Below are positions 18,652 through 26,488 of a stretch of 64,000 nt of DNA, piece by piece. Source of the DNA: UBA10347 sp905182135 (GTDB lineage Bacteria; Actinomycetota; Acidimicrobiia; Acidimicrobiales; UBA10347). The stretch's first letter is position 1. Each line of letters begins with the position of its first letter. The position numbers and the translations under genes were made by a program. The stretch covers positions 1 to 64,000 of the forward strand of contig CAWUSE010000011.1 in assembly GCA_963925805.1 (NCBI GenBank). The letters run 5' to 3'. The notes beneath the pieces were generated by a model. It worked only from the letters and a program-made list of their open reading frames with translations, had not been told where the DNA came from and searched no databases.

Positions 18652-19337
18652 CAGGCAGCAGTCAGCGGTTTTAGCCTGCGAGCCCGCAGTCGTTTTGCGT
18701 ACCATGCGCTGCCAACAAGCAGCGAAATGAATACACCAAGCAGCGCTATGAATACTCTCCCATTTGGATTGTCGGCCTGGTCGCCGAGCCCCGTTGCAAG
18801 CAGTGTTGCCGGCGCCATACCAATAAATGAAGCCAGCACATAACGAGACAGCCGCGCCGAGGTGAGCCCTGATCCATAATTCAGCAAATTGAACGGCACG
18901 ACCGGTATAAGGCGCAGTATTAAAATCGAGCTGAAGTCGTTACAGCCGATGAAATCGTTGATCGCAGATAAGCGGCCACCGAAGAGGGATTGGGCTCCTT
19001 GCCGACCCATCACTCGCGAAATAATAAACGCGAGCGTTGCCCCGATCGTGGCTCCAACCAACGCAGCTGCGGCACCCACGGGGAACCCAAACACCGCACC
19101 AGCCGTAAGCGTCCCAAGAGTTCCCGGAAGCAACAGAACAACGGCCAGTGCGTAGACCGAAACAAAGGCTGCGAAGCCCCACTTGCTTTCGCCAACGTCG
19201 GTTAGCAAGTCAAGCGTTCCGGAGGTTCCAATAATGGCAAGTGTGATACCGATACTGAACAGAATGAGCACAAGCGCAACCAGTCGCGGAATTGCCAGCG
19301 CTGAGCGAGAGGAAGCTGGTGCTGACGTCGACACCAT
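18651..19337 (-). CDS. TVP38/TMEM64 (SNARE-associated/DedA-like) membrane protein
   Basis: 228 residues with about five hydrophobic segments. The core reads LLLPGTLGTLTAGAVFGFPVG, then GATIGATLAFIISRVMGR, and RLIPVVPFNLLNYGSGLT. These are the hallmarks of the VTT/DedA-like domain, whose members are linked to lipid scrambling or undecaprenyl-phosphate recycling in other bacteria. Its stop overlaps the start of the CDP-alcohol transferase by one base, so the two are probably co-translated and may act in the same lipid step. Confidence 0.85.
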   Translation of the reverse strand: MVSTSAPASSRSALAIPRLVALVLILFSIGITLAIIGTSGTLDLLTDVGESKWGFAAFVSVYALAVVLLLPGTLGTLTAGAVFGFPVGAAAALVGATIGATLAFIISRVMGRQGAQSLFGGRLSAINDFIGCNDFSSILILRLIPVVPFNLLNYGSGLTSARLSRYVLASFIGMAPATLLATGLGDQADNPNGRVFIALLGVFISLLVGSAWYAKRLRARRLKPLTAA

Positions 19338-20143
19338 CTCAGCATGCCCCGGAATCGGAGTATCGAGGTTCTTCTGATGGGCCCTGTTCTAGAAACGTTC
19401 CTGACTAAACGTCAATTCCGAACGGCGCTTGTTCCTAGACGCAGTCGGGGGCCATGCCTGACGACAGAGCGATAGCCGACGGGACCCATTGACTGCCGGC
19501 CGGGCTCTGCCAGCGCAGGTCGGTCCGCCGCCTTGAACGACGTGGTGTTCCTTTTTTGAATTGAGATGATCGCCGACAGTGGTGAACGTCCACATGTCTC
19601 TTGTAGCCCCATAACCACGCTCGATGCCAAAGGAGAACCCTTAATCCCCAGCATGACTTTTGGAGCCGTGACGTTGCTTCCCCTACATCCAAGACAACGC
19701 CCCATACATCCAATACAGCGCAAGGACCCAGCCATGGCACTCAAACGCTTTAACCCTCGTTATTGCTTGGCGCCAAAAGGCGATCCGCACATGTGGGGGT
19801 GGTCAGCAACAGCGGCCTTGTTCAATAACGATCGACGACGATGACTGCATGGGCAGTCCGTTTGACCGCTCGCCAGTCGAACGAGCACTCCATCACAAAG
19901 CCTGAGATCTCGACCATGAACTCACACCTTTATTAGGGGCGGTTGGGTCGACCTCAAACCTACGACCCCTTCATTTACAAAGGGCAGCAACAACGCGAAC
20001 GCTCCAACCTCGGACTGAGTGAAGTCAAGAATCCTCGGCTCTTCGGCAGGCCAATTCGGATCCCTGCGAGCAAACATCATGGCTCCGTGACGGACGAAAC
20101 CACAATCGTTTACTCCAACCCAGCACCTGCAACGCGTTCTCGT
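19338..20143. other. Gene-poor stretch of about 800 bases
   Basis: No ORF here has convincing codon use, a family motif or a promoter hexamer. The overlapping frames around 19412-19844 on both strands read as noise rich in Arg and Cys. The only structured item is the tRNA-like relic at 19934-20010. This may be a site of past insertion or gene decay. Confidence 0.5.
19934..20010 (-). pseudogene. Possible decayed tRNA-Thr(UGU) relic
   Basis: On the minus strand, GCTGCCCTTTGTAA is followed by AAGGGGTCGTAGGTTTGAGG and CCGCCCC. This resembles the anticodon arm (CCCTT-TGT-AA), variable loop and T-arm start of a tRNA-Thr. The cloverleaf fails: there is a two-base insertion after the anticodon, the T stem does not pair, and no matching 5' acceptor strand is seen. 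It is not functional as read. Confidence 0.25.
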
Positions 20144-21733
20144 TCAGATAGAGCGGCCGGCATCGGCCCAGTACTCGTCCTTGAGTAGGCGCTTGTACAA
20201 CTTGCCAGTCGGATGACGGGGCAATTCTTCTCGAAAGTCAACCGAGCGGGGACACTTGACATCAGCCAACTGTTCTCGACAGTAGGCAATCAAGCTGCGT
20301 TCGAGTGTTGCCTTGCCGTCCTCGGTGGTTGGCATTTTCACCGGCTGGACAATGGCCTTGACCTCTTCGCCGAAGTCATCGTTTGGTACCCCGATCACCG
20401 CTACGTCGAACACATCAGGGTGCATGGTTAGCGCGTTCTCGGCCTCTTGTGGGTAGACGTTCACCCCACCAGTGATGATCATGTACGCCTTGCGGTCGGT
20501 CAAATAAAGGAAACCGTCTTCGTCGACCTTGCCGACATCGCCCAGTGTGGACCAACCCTTGTCGTTGCGTGACGAGGCGGTCTTCTCTTCGTCGTTATGG
20601 TACTCAAACTCGCCACCGTCGCTGAAGAAGATCGTGCCAACTTCGCCAGCCGACAGCTCGTTGCCTTCATCGTCCATGATGTGCAACACACCCGTGAGTG
20701 GCTGCCCAACAGTGCCAGGGTGTGTGAGCCAATTCTCACTGCTGACGTAGCAGAAGCCGTTGCCTTCAGTACCGGCGTAGTACTCATGAAGCACCGGACC
20801 CCACCACTCGATCATCTTGTGCTTAACCTCGACCGGGCACGGGGCAGCGGCATGTACCGCAACGCCCAGCGACGACACGTCGTACTTTGCGCGTACCTGC
20901 TCATCGAGCTTGAGCATGCGCACGAACATGGTAGGCACCCACTGGCTGGTAGTGACCTGATGCTGCTCGATCATCTGCAGCGCTTGCTCGGCATCGAAAC
21001 GTTCCATGACGATGACCGTGCCGCCTACGCGCTGCACACTCATGCAGAACCGCAACGGAGCAGCGTGATAAAGCGGCGCTGGCGACAAGTACTTGCAGCC
21101 ATCGACGACCCCAAATAACGTCGTGAGAAGCATGAGTAACGCTGGCGAGGTGCCCAGCGGCACGTCGGGCGCGGTGACTTTGACTCCCTTGGGTTTGCCC
21201 GTTGTTCCCGATGAATACAGCATGTCGACTGTTTCCATCCGGTTCGACAGCGGCTGAGATGGTTGGGCCGCAATGGCATCTTCGAATGACTCGTGACCTT
21301 CAACATGTCCGCCGACACTCAGCCGCACCCGAACATTTGGGGTCGTTTGCAGGATCGCCCCGGCAGCCTCGGCCTTGTAGGGCGTTGTTATGAACGCCTG
21401 AGCCCCGCAATCGTTAACGATGTAATCGACCTCGTCGGTTGTCAGGCGTGAACTGATCGCGGTATAGCACAGCCCCGCATAGTGACAACCCCAGGCAATC
21501 GGCAGGAACTCGGCCCGGTTCTCCATACAGAATGCAACGTGGTCGCCTCGTTCAAGACCCGCAGCTCGGAACAGCTGCGACAACCGGTTCGCCATGTCGT
21601 CGAGTTCGCCATAGGTGATGACCTGACCTGATGTTGCCATGACGACCGCAGCGCGATCTGGCTCTCGCTTGGCAACCCCTCCCGGATAGTGGACTGGTTC
21701 GGGTGCCTGAGCATCTTCTGCGGTATTCGACAT
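20144..21733 (-). CDS. Acyl-CoA synthetase (AMP-forming, ANL superfamily)
   Basis: Fatty-acid or aryl-acid CoA ligase of 529 residues, activating a carboxylate through an acyl-AMP. The P-loop motif is LYSSGTTGKPKGV, A5 is HEYYAGTEGNG, A7/A8 are WSTLGDVGKVDEDGFLYLTDR and YMIITGGVNVYPQE, and A10 carries the catalytic Lys in HPTGKLYKRLL. The subfamily resembles actinobacterial FadD enzymes of lipid or steroid breakdown. No beta-oxidation partners are adjacent, so the substrate is open. The start is set by TATCTT on the minus strand (21740-21745) six bases upstream of ATG 21733. Confidence 0.9.
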   Translation of the reverse strand: MSNTAEDAQAPEPVHYPGGVAKREPDRAAVVMATSGQVITYGELDDMANRLSQLFRAAGLERGDHVAFCMENRAEFLPIAWGCHYAGLCYTAISSRLTTDEVDYIVNDCGAQAFITTPYKAEAAGAILQTTPNVRVRLSVGGHVEGHESFEDAIAAQPSQPLSNRMETVDMLYSSGTTGKPKGVKVTAPDVPLGTSPALLMLLTTLFGVVDGCKYLSPAPLYHAAPLRFCMSVQRVGGTVIVMERFDAEQALQMIEQHQVTTSQWVPTMFVRMLKLDEQVRAKYDVSSLGVAVHAAAPCPVEVKHKMIEWWGPVLHEYYAGTEGNGFCYVSSENWLTHPGTVGQPLTGVLHIMDDEGNELSAGEVGTIFFSDGGEFEYHNDEEKTASSRNDKGWSTLGDVGKVDEDGFLYLTDRKAYMIITGGVNVYPQEAENALTMHPDVFDVAVIGVPNDDFGEEVKAIVQPVKMPTTEDGKATLERSLIAYCREQLADVKCPRSVDFREELPRHPTGKLYKRLLKDEYWADAGRSI

Positions 21734-21739
21734 GTCGAA

Positions 21740-21745
21740 AAGATA
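21740..21745 (-). promoter_or_regulatory. -10 element TATCTT of acyl-CoA synthetase gene
   Basis: TANNNT hexamer with a 6 nt gap to ATG 21733. Confidence 0.5.
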
Positions 21746-21894
21746 GTCGGCCGGCAGGGCGCGACCTCTGTCGGAAACTCCTTCTCACAAATAGCCCGTC
21801 CCGCTCCATCGACGTTGTTGCCTTTTTCGTCGCGATTTTGGCCCCTCAACACCGACGGCCTTGGTAAGCGGTCAAGGCACGCTACCTCGGTTAG

Positions 21895-22036
21895 CCACAT
21901 GACAAGATCGCCATTTCGGGCACTGAAGAAGTCCAGCGAGGCTCCATTGACGACATCACCACCCTTCGTCACTGCGTTGGGCAACTCCGCATCCACCTCG
22001 GGGGCAGCACTTGTTGCCGCTGGAGTGCACGTCACC
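21895..22036 (-). pseudogene. Possible remnant of an exported thioredoxin/TlpA-like lipoprotein
   Basis: The minus-strand reading has VTCTPAATSAAPEVDAELP, then NAVTKGGDVVNGASLDFFS and RNGDLVMWL. This matches the usual opening of TlpA/redoxin lipoproteins (Cys, linker, a G-x-x-NGASLD-type strand, then a D-LV-W strand). The reading then loses the expected WCxxC motif and dissolves. There is no signal peptide in frame upstream (a stop precedes TAPVTC). I read it as a gene fragment; it could be chance. Confidence 0.25.
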
Positions 22037-22132
22037 GGCGCGGTTCACCGGCGCCGAGCACGTCGTTCCCTGCATCGTGGCCACTGCAGACGTGCCCCCG
22101 GGTCACCCTTCAACTCGTTGCAGGAGGAGCCC

Positions 22133-22249
22133 ATGTCATGCTCGCACCAGGACCACATCGAAGCGGACCTGAAGGTTGACCTCGACATCACAGCTGAACG
22201 CTCTGCAGCCAGCCAATTCATCGAGCTCGCTGGGATCAACAACGCGTAA
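22133..22249 (+). CDS. Possible 38-residue protein with a strong ribosome-binding site
   Basis: ATG 22133 follows GCAGGAGGAGCCC, an unusually strong Shine-Dalgarno for this window. The peptide starts MSCSHQDHIEADLKVDLD and ends LAGINNA. It is acidic, with an N-terminal Cys/His cluster. No family is recognised, and a chance ORF cannot be excluded. It lies in the 594-base gap between the acyl-CoA synthetase and the Cof-type hydrolase. Confidence 0.3.
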   Translation: MSCSHQDHIEADLKVDLDITAERSAASQFIELAGINNA

Positions 22250-22327
22250 CCCACTCGACCATCCAGCCTCATGGCTTATCTCGTACCAACGGTGCAGCCG
22301 TGAGTGTTCCGATGAGTCTGCGCCCTC

Positions 22328-23131
22328 TTAGATGAAGTCAAGAACCGTGGCCCAACCACCGTTCTCGGGCCGTTCGATGATGTGATCGGCCAGGTCGATG
22401 GCCCGCTGGTCACCGCCTTTGACAGCGAACGACACGTCGGCCATCGCCAACATCTCTAGGTCGTTGCCACCATCACCTAGTGCAATGATGCGATCTGGCA
22501 CGATCCCAGCATGTTCGCAGTACGCACGGATACCGAGCTCTTTAGTCACGTTCGCCGGCGCGAGCATCAGGCTGTACGGCGGATACAGATGGTCGGCATA
22601 GGCAGCAACTTCGACACCCGCAAGTGCGCTGAGATCAGCGAGCGCCGGTTCGATAAGCGAAAACTCGATGCCCAGCATGCTCATGCCTAGAACGTCGTTA
22701 CGGGGCGCGATGTCCGGTGCCGACGACCACTCCAGGTCCTCACCGAGGCCATCCAGGTGCTTCACGCTCGTCGTCACACCATGCACCGCAAGCGCTCGAG
22801 TATCAGTGAGATACGCGACCGGCCCCAGCTCAAAGCTGGCGAGTACGTCGAAGACCTGCCGTAAATCGTCGGTGTCAAAGGTGACCTGATGAAAGATCGA
22901 TTCGACCTCAAAGTCATAACCGATCGCACCGTTCAGTAGTACCGATGGCAGCATGAAGCCATTCGCAGTAAACGCGCTGCGGGCGCTGTTACGTCGACGC
23001 CCAGTAGCAGCCATGAGTTCAACATCGTCACTTGCACTCAACGCTTTAATGGCCGCCAAGGTTGACGGATGGCAGGACAAGGTAGTGTCCCAGACGGTGC
23101 CGTCTAGATCTGTTGCAACGAGCGTTGTCAT
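22328..23131 (-). CDS. Cof-type HAD phosphatase
   Basis: HAD class IIB (Cof/YbiV-like) phosphatase of 267 residues. Motif I is VATDLDGTVWD, motif II is ELMAATGRR, the motif III lysine precedes GIRAYCEH, and motif IV is IIALGDGGNDLEMLAMAD, followed by the family's typical FAVKGGDQRAIDLADHII. Such enzymes hydrolyse sugar phosphates, nucleotides or flavin phosphates. The substrate is not inferable here. Confidence 0.9.
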   Translation of the reverse strand: MTTLVATDLDGTVWDTTLSCHPSTLAAIKALSASDDVELMAATGRRRNSARSAFTANGFMLPSVLLNGAIGYDFEVESIFHQVTFDTDDLRQVFDVLASFELGPVAYLTDTRALAVHGVTTSVKHLDGLGEDLEWSSAPDIAPRNDVLGMSMLGIEFSLIEPALADLSALAGVEVAAYADHLYPPYSLMLAPANVTKELGIRAYCEHAGIVPDRIIALGDGGNDLEMLAMADVSFAVKGGDQRAIDLADHIIERPENGGWATVLDFI

Positions 23132-23168
23132 AGGGTTCCAGTCGAGTCGATTGTGATGTTCAGGTTGA

Positions 23169-23894
23169 TCACTGAGTCAACGAACGTCGAAGGTCCCACA
23201 ACTTGACAGCGGTTCGGCCAAAGCGCATCTCAACAGCGTCGAGTTCACCAACGCTGCCTGCCGTCGCCAGCATGGTCGAGATCGAATGTACAAATTGTTG
23301 CGTCTCATACCATGCCATTTGTGCAGCATTATTATAAGCCGAGGCAACGAGTGGACGTGACGATCGGTCCTCAGGGTTGAGTTGTGATGCCCAATTGGGC
23401 AGCATCAGCTTTCGTTCGACAAAGTCGGTGCGGCGCTTCGGAGCTTGCATAGAGGGCCATGGACCCAACAGCGTGAACAACGCAGTCGCGATTAGCAACG
23501 GCAAAAATGCCGTTTGGGTAAAGGCCCGACCCGGGGTTTGGACGCCACCCGATTCGATGACGTCCACGAAGACCACTGCCGAGTCAGCGGTGTCGAACAC
23601 GCCTTTCGCCGCGTTGCTAGCCCGATCGAGTTGTTCGACGGTCATGCTGCTGCTCGACGCTTCGGCTCGCGTTGTCGGCTGACGAAGCTCCTCCGCCCGC
23701 ACTGCATCATCTCCCCATCCGGCGAGATCAGAAATGGTGTTGTTAGCGACATCGAATTGGGCTGCCGCTTACTCATCAAGCGGCACAGCTGAATCGGTGC
23801 AACTTGCAAGAAATAGCACCAGGCCGAAGAGGGACAAGCCCAACCGTGCGGCGGTGCGAGGCTGCGGCACGCGAGCGGTGCCTCGTCCGTTCAC
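23169..23894 (-). pseudogene. Lipoprotein of unknown function interrupted by an in-frame TAA
   Basis: GTG 23894 overlaps the stop of the upstream cupin gene (GTGA). It opens a lipoprotein signal peptide: arginines, then LGLSLFGLVLFLASC with the lipobox LASC. Nine codons after the lipobox Cys, TAA at 23769-23771 stops translation in frame. Without that stop the frame runs on to 23169, giving about 241 codons. The downstream part alone (from 23702) lacks an export signal but has a hydrophobic segment (AFLPLLIATALFTLLGPW) and a helical C terminus with AYNNAAQMAWYETQQFVHSI. No family is recognised. This is either a nonsense mutation (for example CAA to TAA) or a base error. Confidence 0.6.
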
Positions 23895-24244
23895 GAGCCC
23901 CGGCCGTAGTCGTCTTCAAGGCGCTCAATGTCGTCTTCGCCGAAGTAGTCGCCGACCTGAATCTCGATGAGCACCAGCAGCTCATCAGTCTTATTCGCGA
24001 CCCTGTGAGCGGAACCACGTGGAATGTCAATCGCGTGCCCTTGGCCGATGATGTGTTCAACATCTTCGAGCGTGACGCAGGCCTGGCCGGACACGATGTA
24101 CCAGTGCTCGGCGCGTTGCTGATGCCGCTGATAGCTCAAACGCTGACCCGGCGAGACCGTCATCCGCTTTATCTTGTGCGACGCCGCTTCTTCTAGCACC
24201 TGATAACTACCCCATGGGCGCTCGTCATATTCACGATCAGACAT
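23891..24244 (-). CDS. Cupin-domain protein, mannose-6-phosphate isomerase type II C-terminal-like
   Basis: 117-residue single cupin. RPWGSYQVLEEAASHKIKRM and VSPGQRLSYQRHQQRAEHWY carry the RPWG opening and the metal-binding His/Glu set of the C-terminal isomerase domain of GMP/PMI proteins. IPRGSAHRVAN supplies the second cupin motif. A stand-alone domain is common, and such proteins are presumed sugar-phosphate isomerases. It overlaps the downstream lipoprotein gene by four bases. Confidence 0.85.
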   Translation of the reverse strand: MSDREYDERPWGSYQVLEEAASHKIKRMTVSPGQRLSYQRHQQRAEHWYIVSGQACVTLEDVEHIIGQGHAIDIPRGSAHRVANKTDELLVLIEIQVGDYFGEDDIERLEDDYGRGS

Positions 24245-24322
24245 GTAAACAGACTTTCACTAAACAGGCATGGTACGGCGCTTAAGTAGCTGTGCTGGGA
24301 GCCTTTATGCCCAATCAGCGAA

Positions 24323-24721
24323 TTAACAGCGGCCGACGATCTTGTTTACCGCCATCTCGATCGTGCGGCGATCCACTCCTCTATTGCTTGGCGGGCGATA
24401 ACGCGCGGCGTATCGTCGCTCAGCGTCGGCATTCACGACAGCATCGGCCGTAACAGTAGCGGTGCCGTACAAGGTGAACCACCTTCCTCCATCAACCTGA
24501 CTCAATGCGGCGATGAGCGGCCCTCCGGCGTCAATCAGGCGCACCTTTTTCGCCTGAGCGAAGCTGATGACGCGGGCGACTTGGGCTTCGTTGTCCCATG
24601 TGAACCCAACCGGCGTGACGTGCACGGAACCGTCGGCGCTGACTAGCGAGAGTGTTGCCAGATGGCGCTCTGAGAGAAATAGCAACGCGTCGTCGGATAA
24701 GTCGTCAGGTGTATGAGCCAC
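24323..24721 (-). CDS. PPOX-class (F420/FMN split-barrel) protein
   Basis: 132-residue pyridoxamine 5'-phosphate oxidase-like split barrel. FLSERHLATLSLVSADGSVH and VTPVGFTWD form the typical first strands, and RVISFAQAKKVRLI and RWFTLYGTATV the flavin/deazaflavin-binding strands. In actinobacteria this subgroup often binds F420 and reduces bilins or quinones. F420 versus FMN cannot be decided here. Start is GTG 24721, with TAGTGT on the minus strand six bases upstream. Confidence 0.82.
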   Translation of the reverse strand: MAHTPDDLSDDALLFLSERHLATLSLVSADGSVHVTPVGFTWDNEAQVARVISFAQAKKVRLIDAGGPLIAALSQVDGGRWFTLYGTATVTADAVVNADAERRYAARYRPPSNRGVDRRTIEMAVNKIVGRC

Positions 24722-24727
24722 ATGCCA

Positions 24728-24733
24728 ACACTA
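24728..24733 (-). promoter_or_regulatory. -10 element TAGTGT of PPOX gene
   Basis: TANNNT hexamer with a 6 nt gap to GTG 24721. Confidence 0.45.
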
Positions 24734-24882
24734 CTGGGCCAACGCTCATGCCTCTGGCCAGGTGGGCCGATCGGCACCCCGACATTCGACATCATCGAGC
24801 CGCGTTTGCACCACCGCCATGCTGCGCTGCCCTGCTAGGTTTACGAGGTCCTGTCTTCGACGACTCCGGTCTTTTGCACGTT

Positions 24883-25308
24883 ATGCCTTTGTTTACAAAA
24901 ACTGTTGAACCCGACACCCCGTTCAAAAAGAACGATGTCGTCAAGGCAACGATGGACCTCCCTGGCGTCCCGCAGGGCACGGTCGGCAAGATCAAGGTCA
25001 TCAACGGGTTTGCCTGGACTCGTTACTGGGTGTTCTTCGAGAATGGCATCGACCTCGGCCAGCTCGACACCAACGAGCTCGTTCGCCCTGAACACTGGGA
25101 GCACTTTTTCGAGCAGAAGGAACTGGCCGAAGAACGAGCCCGTCTGGCCGCCGAAGCTGTGGCCAACGGGGCCGAGGTTCCTGTCGACGGCGGCGGTGAG
25201 GCTGCTGCTGCAACCGACCCAAACGATCCCCTGGCTCGGATCCGCTCGCTTGTACCAGCGCATCTTCTCGAACGCAGTGCTGCCGCTCGCGCCCGCTTGG
25301 GCGGCTAG
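24883..25308 (+). CDS. Conserved-looking hypothetical protein with SH3-like N terminus
   Basis: 141 residues. The N-terminal half (DTPFKKNDVVKATMDLPGVP, QGTVGKIKVINGFAWTRYWVFF) reads like a small beta-barrel of the SH3/KOW type. A charged, Ala/Glu-rich helix follows (EQKELAEERARLAAEAVA), then a short amphipathic C terminus. No catalytic motif is seen. I chose ATG 24883 since the longer in-frame extension to 24652 is low-quality and antisense to the PPOX gene. Confidence 0.65.
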   Translation: MPLFTKTVEPDTPFKKNDVVKATMDLPGVPQGTVGKIKVINGFAWTRYWVFFENGIDLGQLDTNELVRPEHWEHFFEQKELAEERARLAAEAVANGAEVPVDGGGEAAAATDPNDPLARIRSLVPAHLLERSAAARARLGG

Positions 25309-25345
25309 CTCTTCCAGCCCGGCAGTGTCAGCCTGGCGAAGTTGC

Positions 25346-25636
25346 TCAGCAAAATAACCTGCCCCATAGCGCTAGTAATGGAGCAACCTTCGAGCCCACG
25401 AACCCCACCTGCATACGGGCTTCTGTCGTGGTGCACAAGGCCCACCAACCCTCGTGCCCGTTCGCTAGCGAGGGTTCTTCCAACGAGTCGGCCGCTGCCA
25501 TAAGACGACCAAATCCAGAAATCGATGTGACCTCGATGATCTGATCTAGAAGCTCTCGCTGGCCAAGGTGCACGTCAGTACACGGACCGGTCTTGCGGTT
25601 ACAGGTACGCAGCACGGGTTGACCCTCGATCGGCAC
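25346..25636 (-). CDS. Doubtful hypothetical ORF in a 600-base gap
   Basis: 96 residues from GTG 25636, with acceptable codon use and a plausible helical stretch (RELLDQIIEVTSISGFGRLM), but no family, no promoter hexamer and a stop just upstream of the start. The rest of 25309-25909 has no gene; it contains a 15-base direct repeat CGATGCCAACGCCGA at 25686-25700 and 25706-25720. Confidence 0.3.
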   Translation of the reverse strand: MPIEGQPVLRTCNRKTGPCTDVHLGQRELLDQIIEVTSISGFGRLMAAADSLEEPSLANGHEGWWALCTTTEARMQVGFVGSKVAPLLALWGRLFC

Positions 25637-25897
25637 GGTTGCATCGGGCCTGCGGCGCTACAACAACTGACCCACAATGACCTTTCGATGCCAACGCCGA
25701 CCTTGCGATGCCAACGCCGATGCGTCACAGAGCGCGACCAGTCCGGATTGATAGCCGATGTGCATGCCTATGCAAAAGGGTATTTTCAACAATACGCCCG
25801 AGCCATCATCGACCTAGCCACAACGGCAACCGCACCAGGTATGGCCACCCAGGGATTACCGACATACGTCTCGCTCTCTTAGGTACACAGCCTTGGG

Positions 25898-25903
25898 TAG
25901 TCT
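25898..25903 (+). promoter_or_regulatory. -10 element TAGTCT of copC-pdtaS operon
   Basis: TANNNT hexamer with a 6 nt gap to GTG 25910. Confidence 0.45.
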
Positions 25904-25909
25904 CATAGG

Positions 25910-26488
25910 GTGTACATCTCGGGCCCACAGCGCCAGCAACTGCCGAAATTATGGCGACTTCTGATCGTCGTTGTGTTGCTAACGCTGATCAGCGGATTCC
26001 TGTTCCCTGCCACCGCGTCTGCACATGTCGAACTCCGGCAAGCCTCGCCTGATCGTGGGGAAACAGTTGGCGGAGCGATCCACTCGATCACGCTGCAGTT
26101 CTTCGATCTCGATCTAACCAAGCCCCTGACAGCAGCCGCCTTCGATCCATCCGGCAACGAGTTGGTGTCCCAACTCAATAGCGAAGACCAACGTTTGGTT
26201 ATCGCACTCGTCGCCCCCATCACCAAGCCCGGCGAGTATCTCGTGACCTTTGCGGCCAGCGGCCTTGACGGCGATTTCACCGAAGAGTCCTTTTCATTCC
26301 GATGGGAAGAAGGCGCCCCTGAACCCAAGGGCATCGACATAACCGAACCTGTCGGGCTCGACACCTTCAACTATGTGCTGCTACTCATCGGCGCAGTGTT
26401 GGCAGCTTTCATCGTGCACCGGGTCATAACCGCCCGGCGAGAGATGCAAGACGCACGCATCACCGATGGGGGCGCGTCATGGTCGTGA
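25910..26488 (+). CDS. Membrane-anchored CopC-domain (copper-binding) protein
   Basis: 192 residues. A signal peptide (LLIVVVLLTLISGFLFPATASA) is followed by HVELRQASPDRGETV, the N-terminal His-containing copper site of CopC/YobA proteins; His39 would be the first mature residue. A seven-strand beta barrel follows (QLQFFD/LTKPLTAAAFDPSGNEL, KPGEYLVTF). A C-terminal transmembrane helix (YVLLLIGAVLAAFIVHRVI) and a short basic cytosolic tail follow. The usual CopD fusion is absent. It overlaps the next gene, a PdtaS-like kinase, by 10 bases. Confidence 0.85.
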   Translation: MYISGPQRQQLPKLWRLLIVVVLLTLISGFLFPATASAHVELRQASPDRGETVGGAIHSITLQFFDLDLTKPLTAAAFDPSGNELVSQLNSEDQRLVIALVAPITKPGEYLVTFAASGLDGDFTEESFSFRWEEGAPEPKGIDITEPVGLDTFNYVLLLIGAVLAAFIVHRVITARREMQDARITDGGASWS

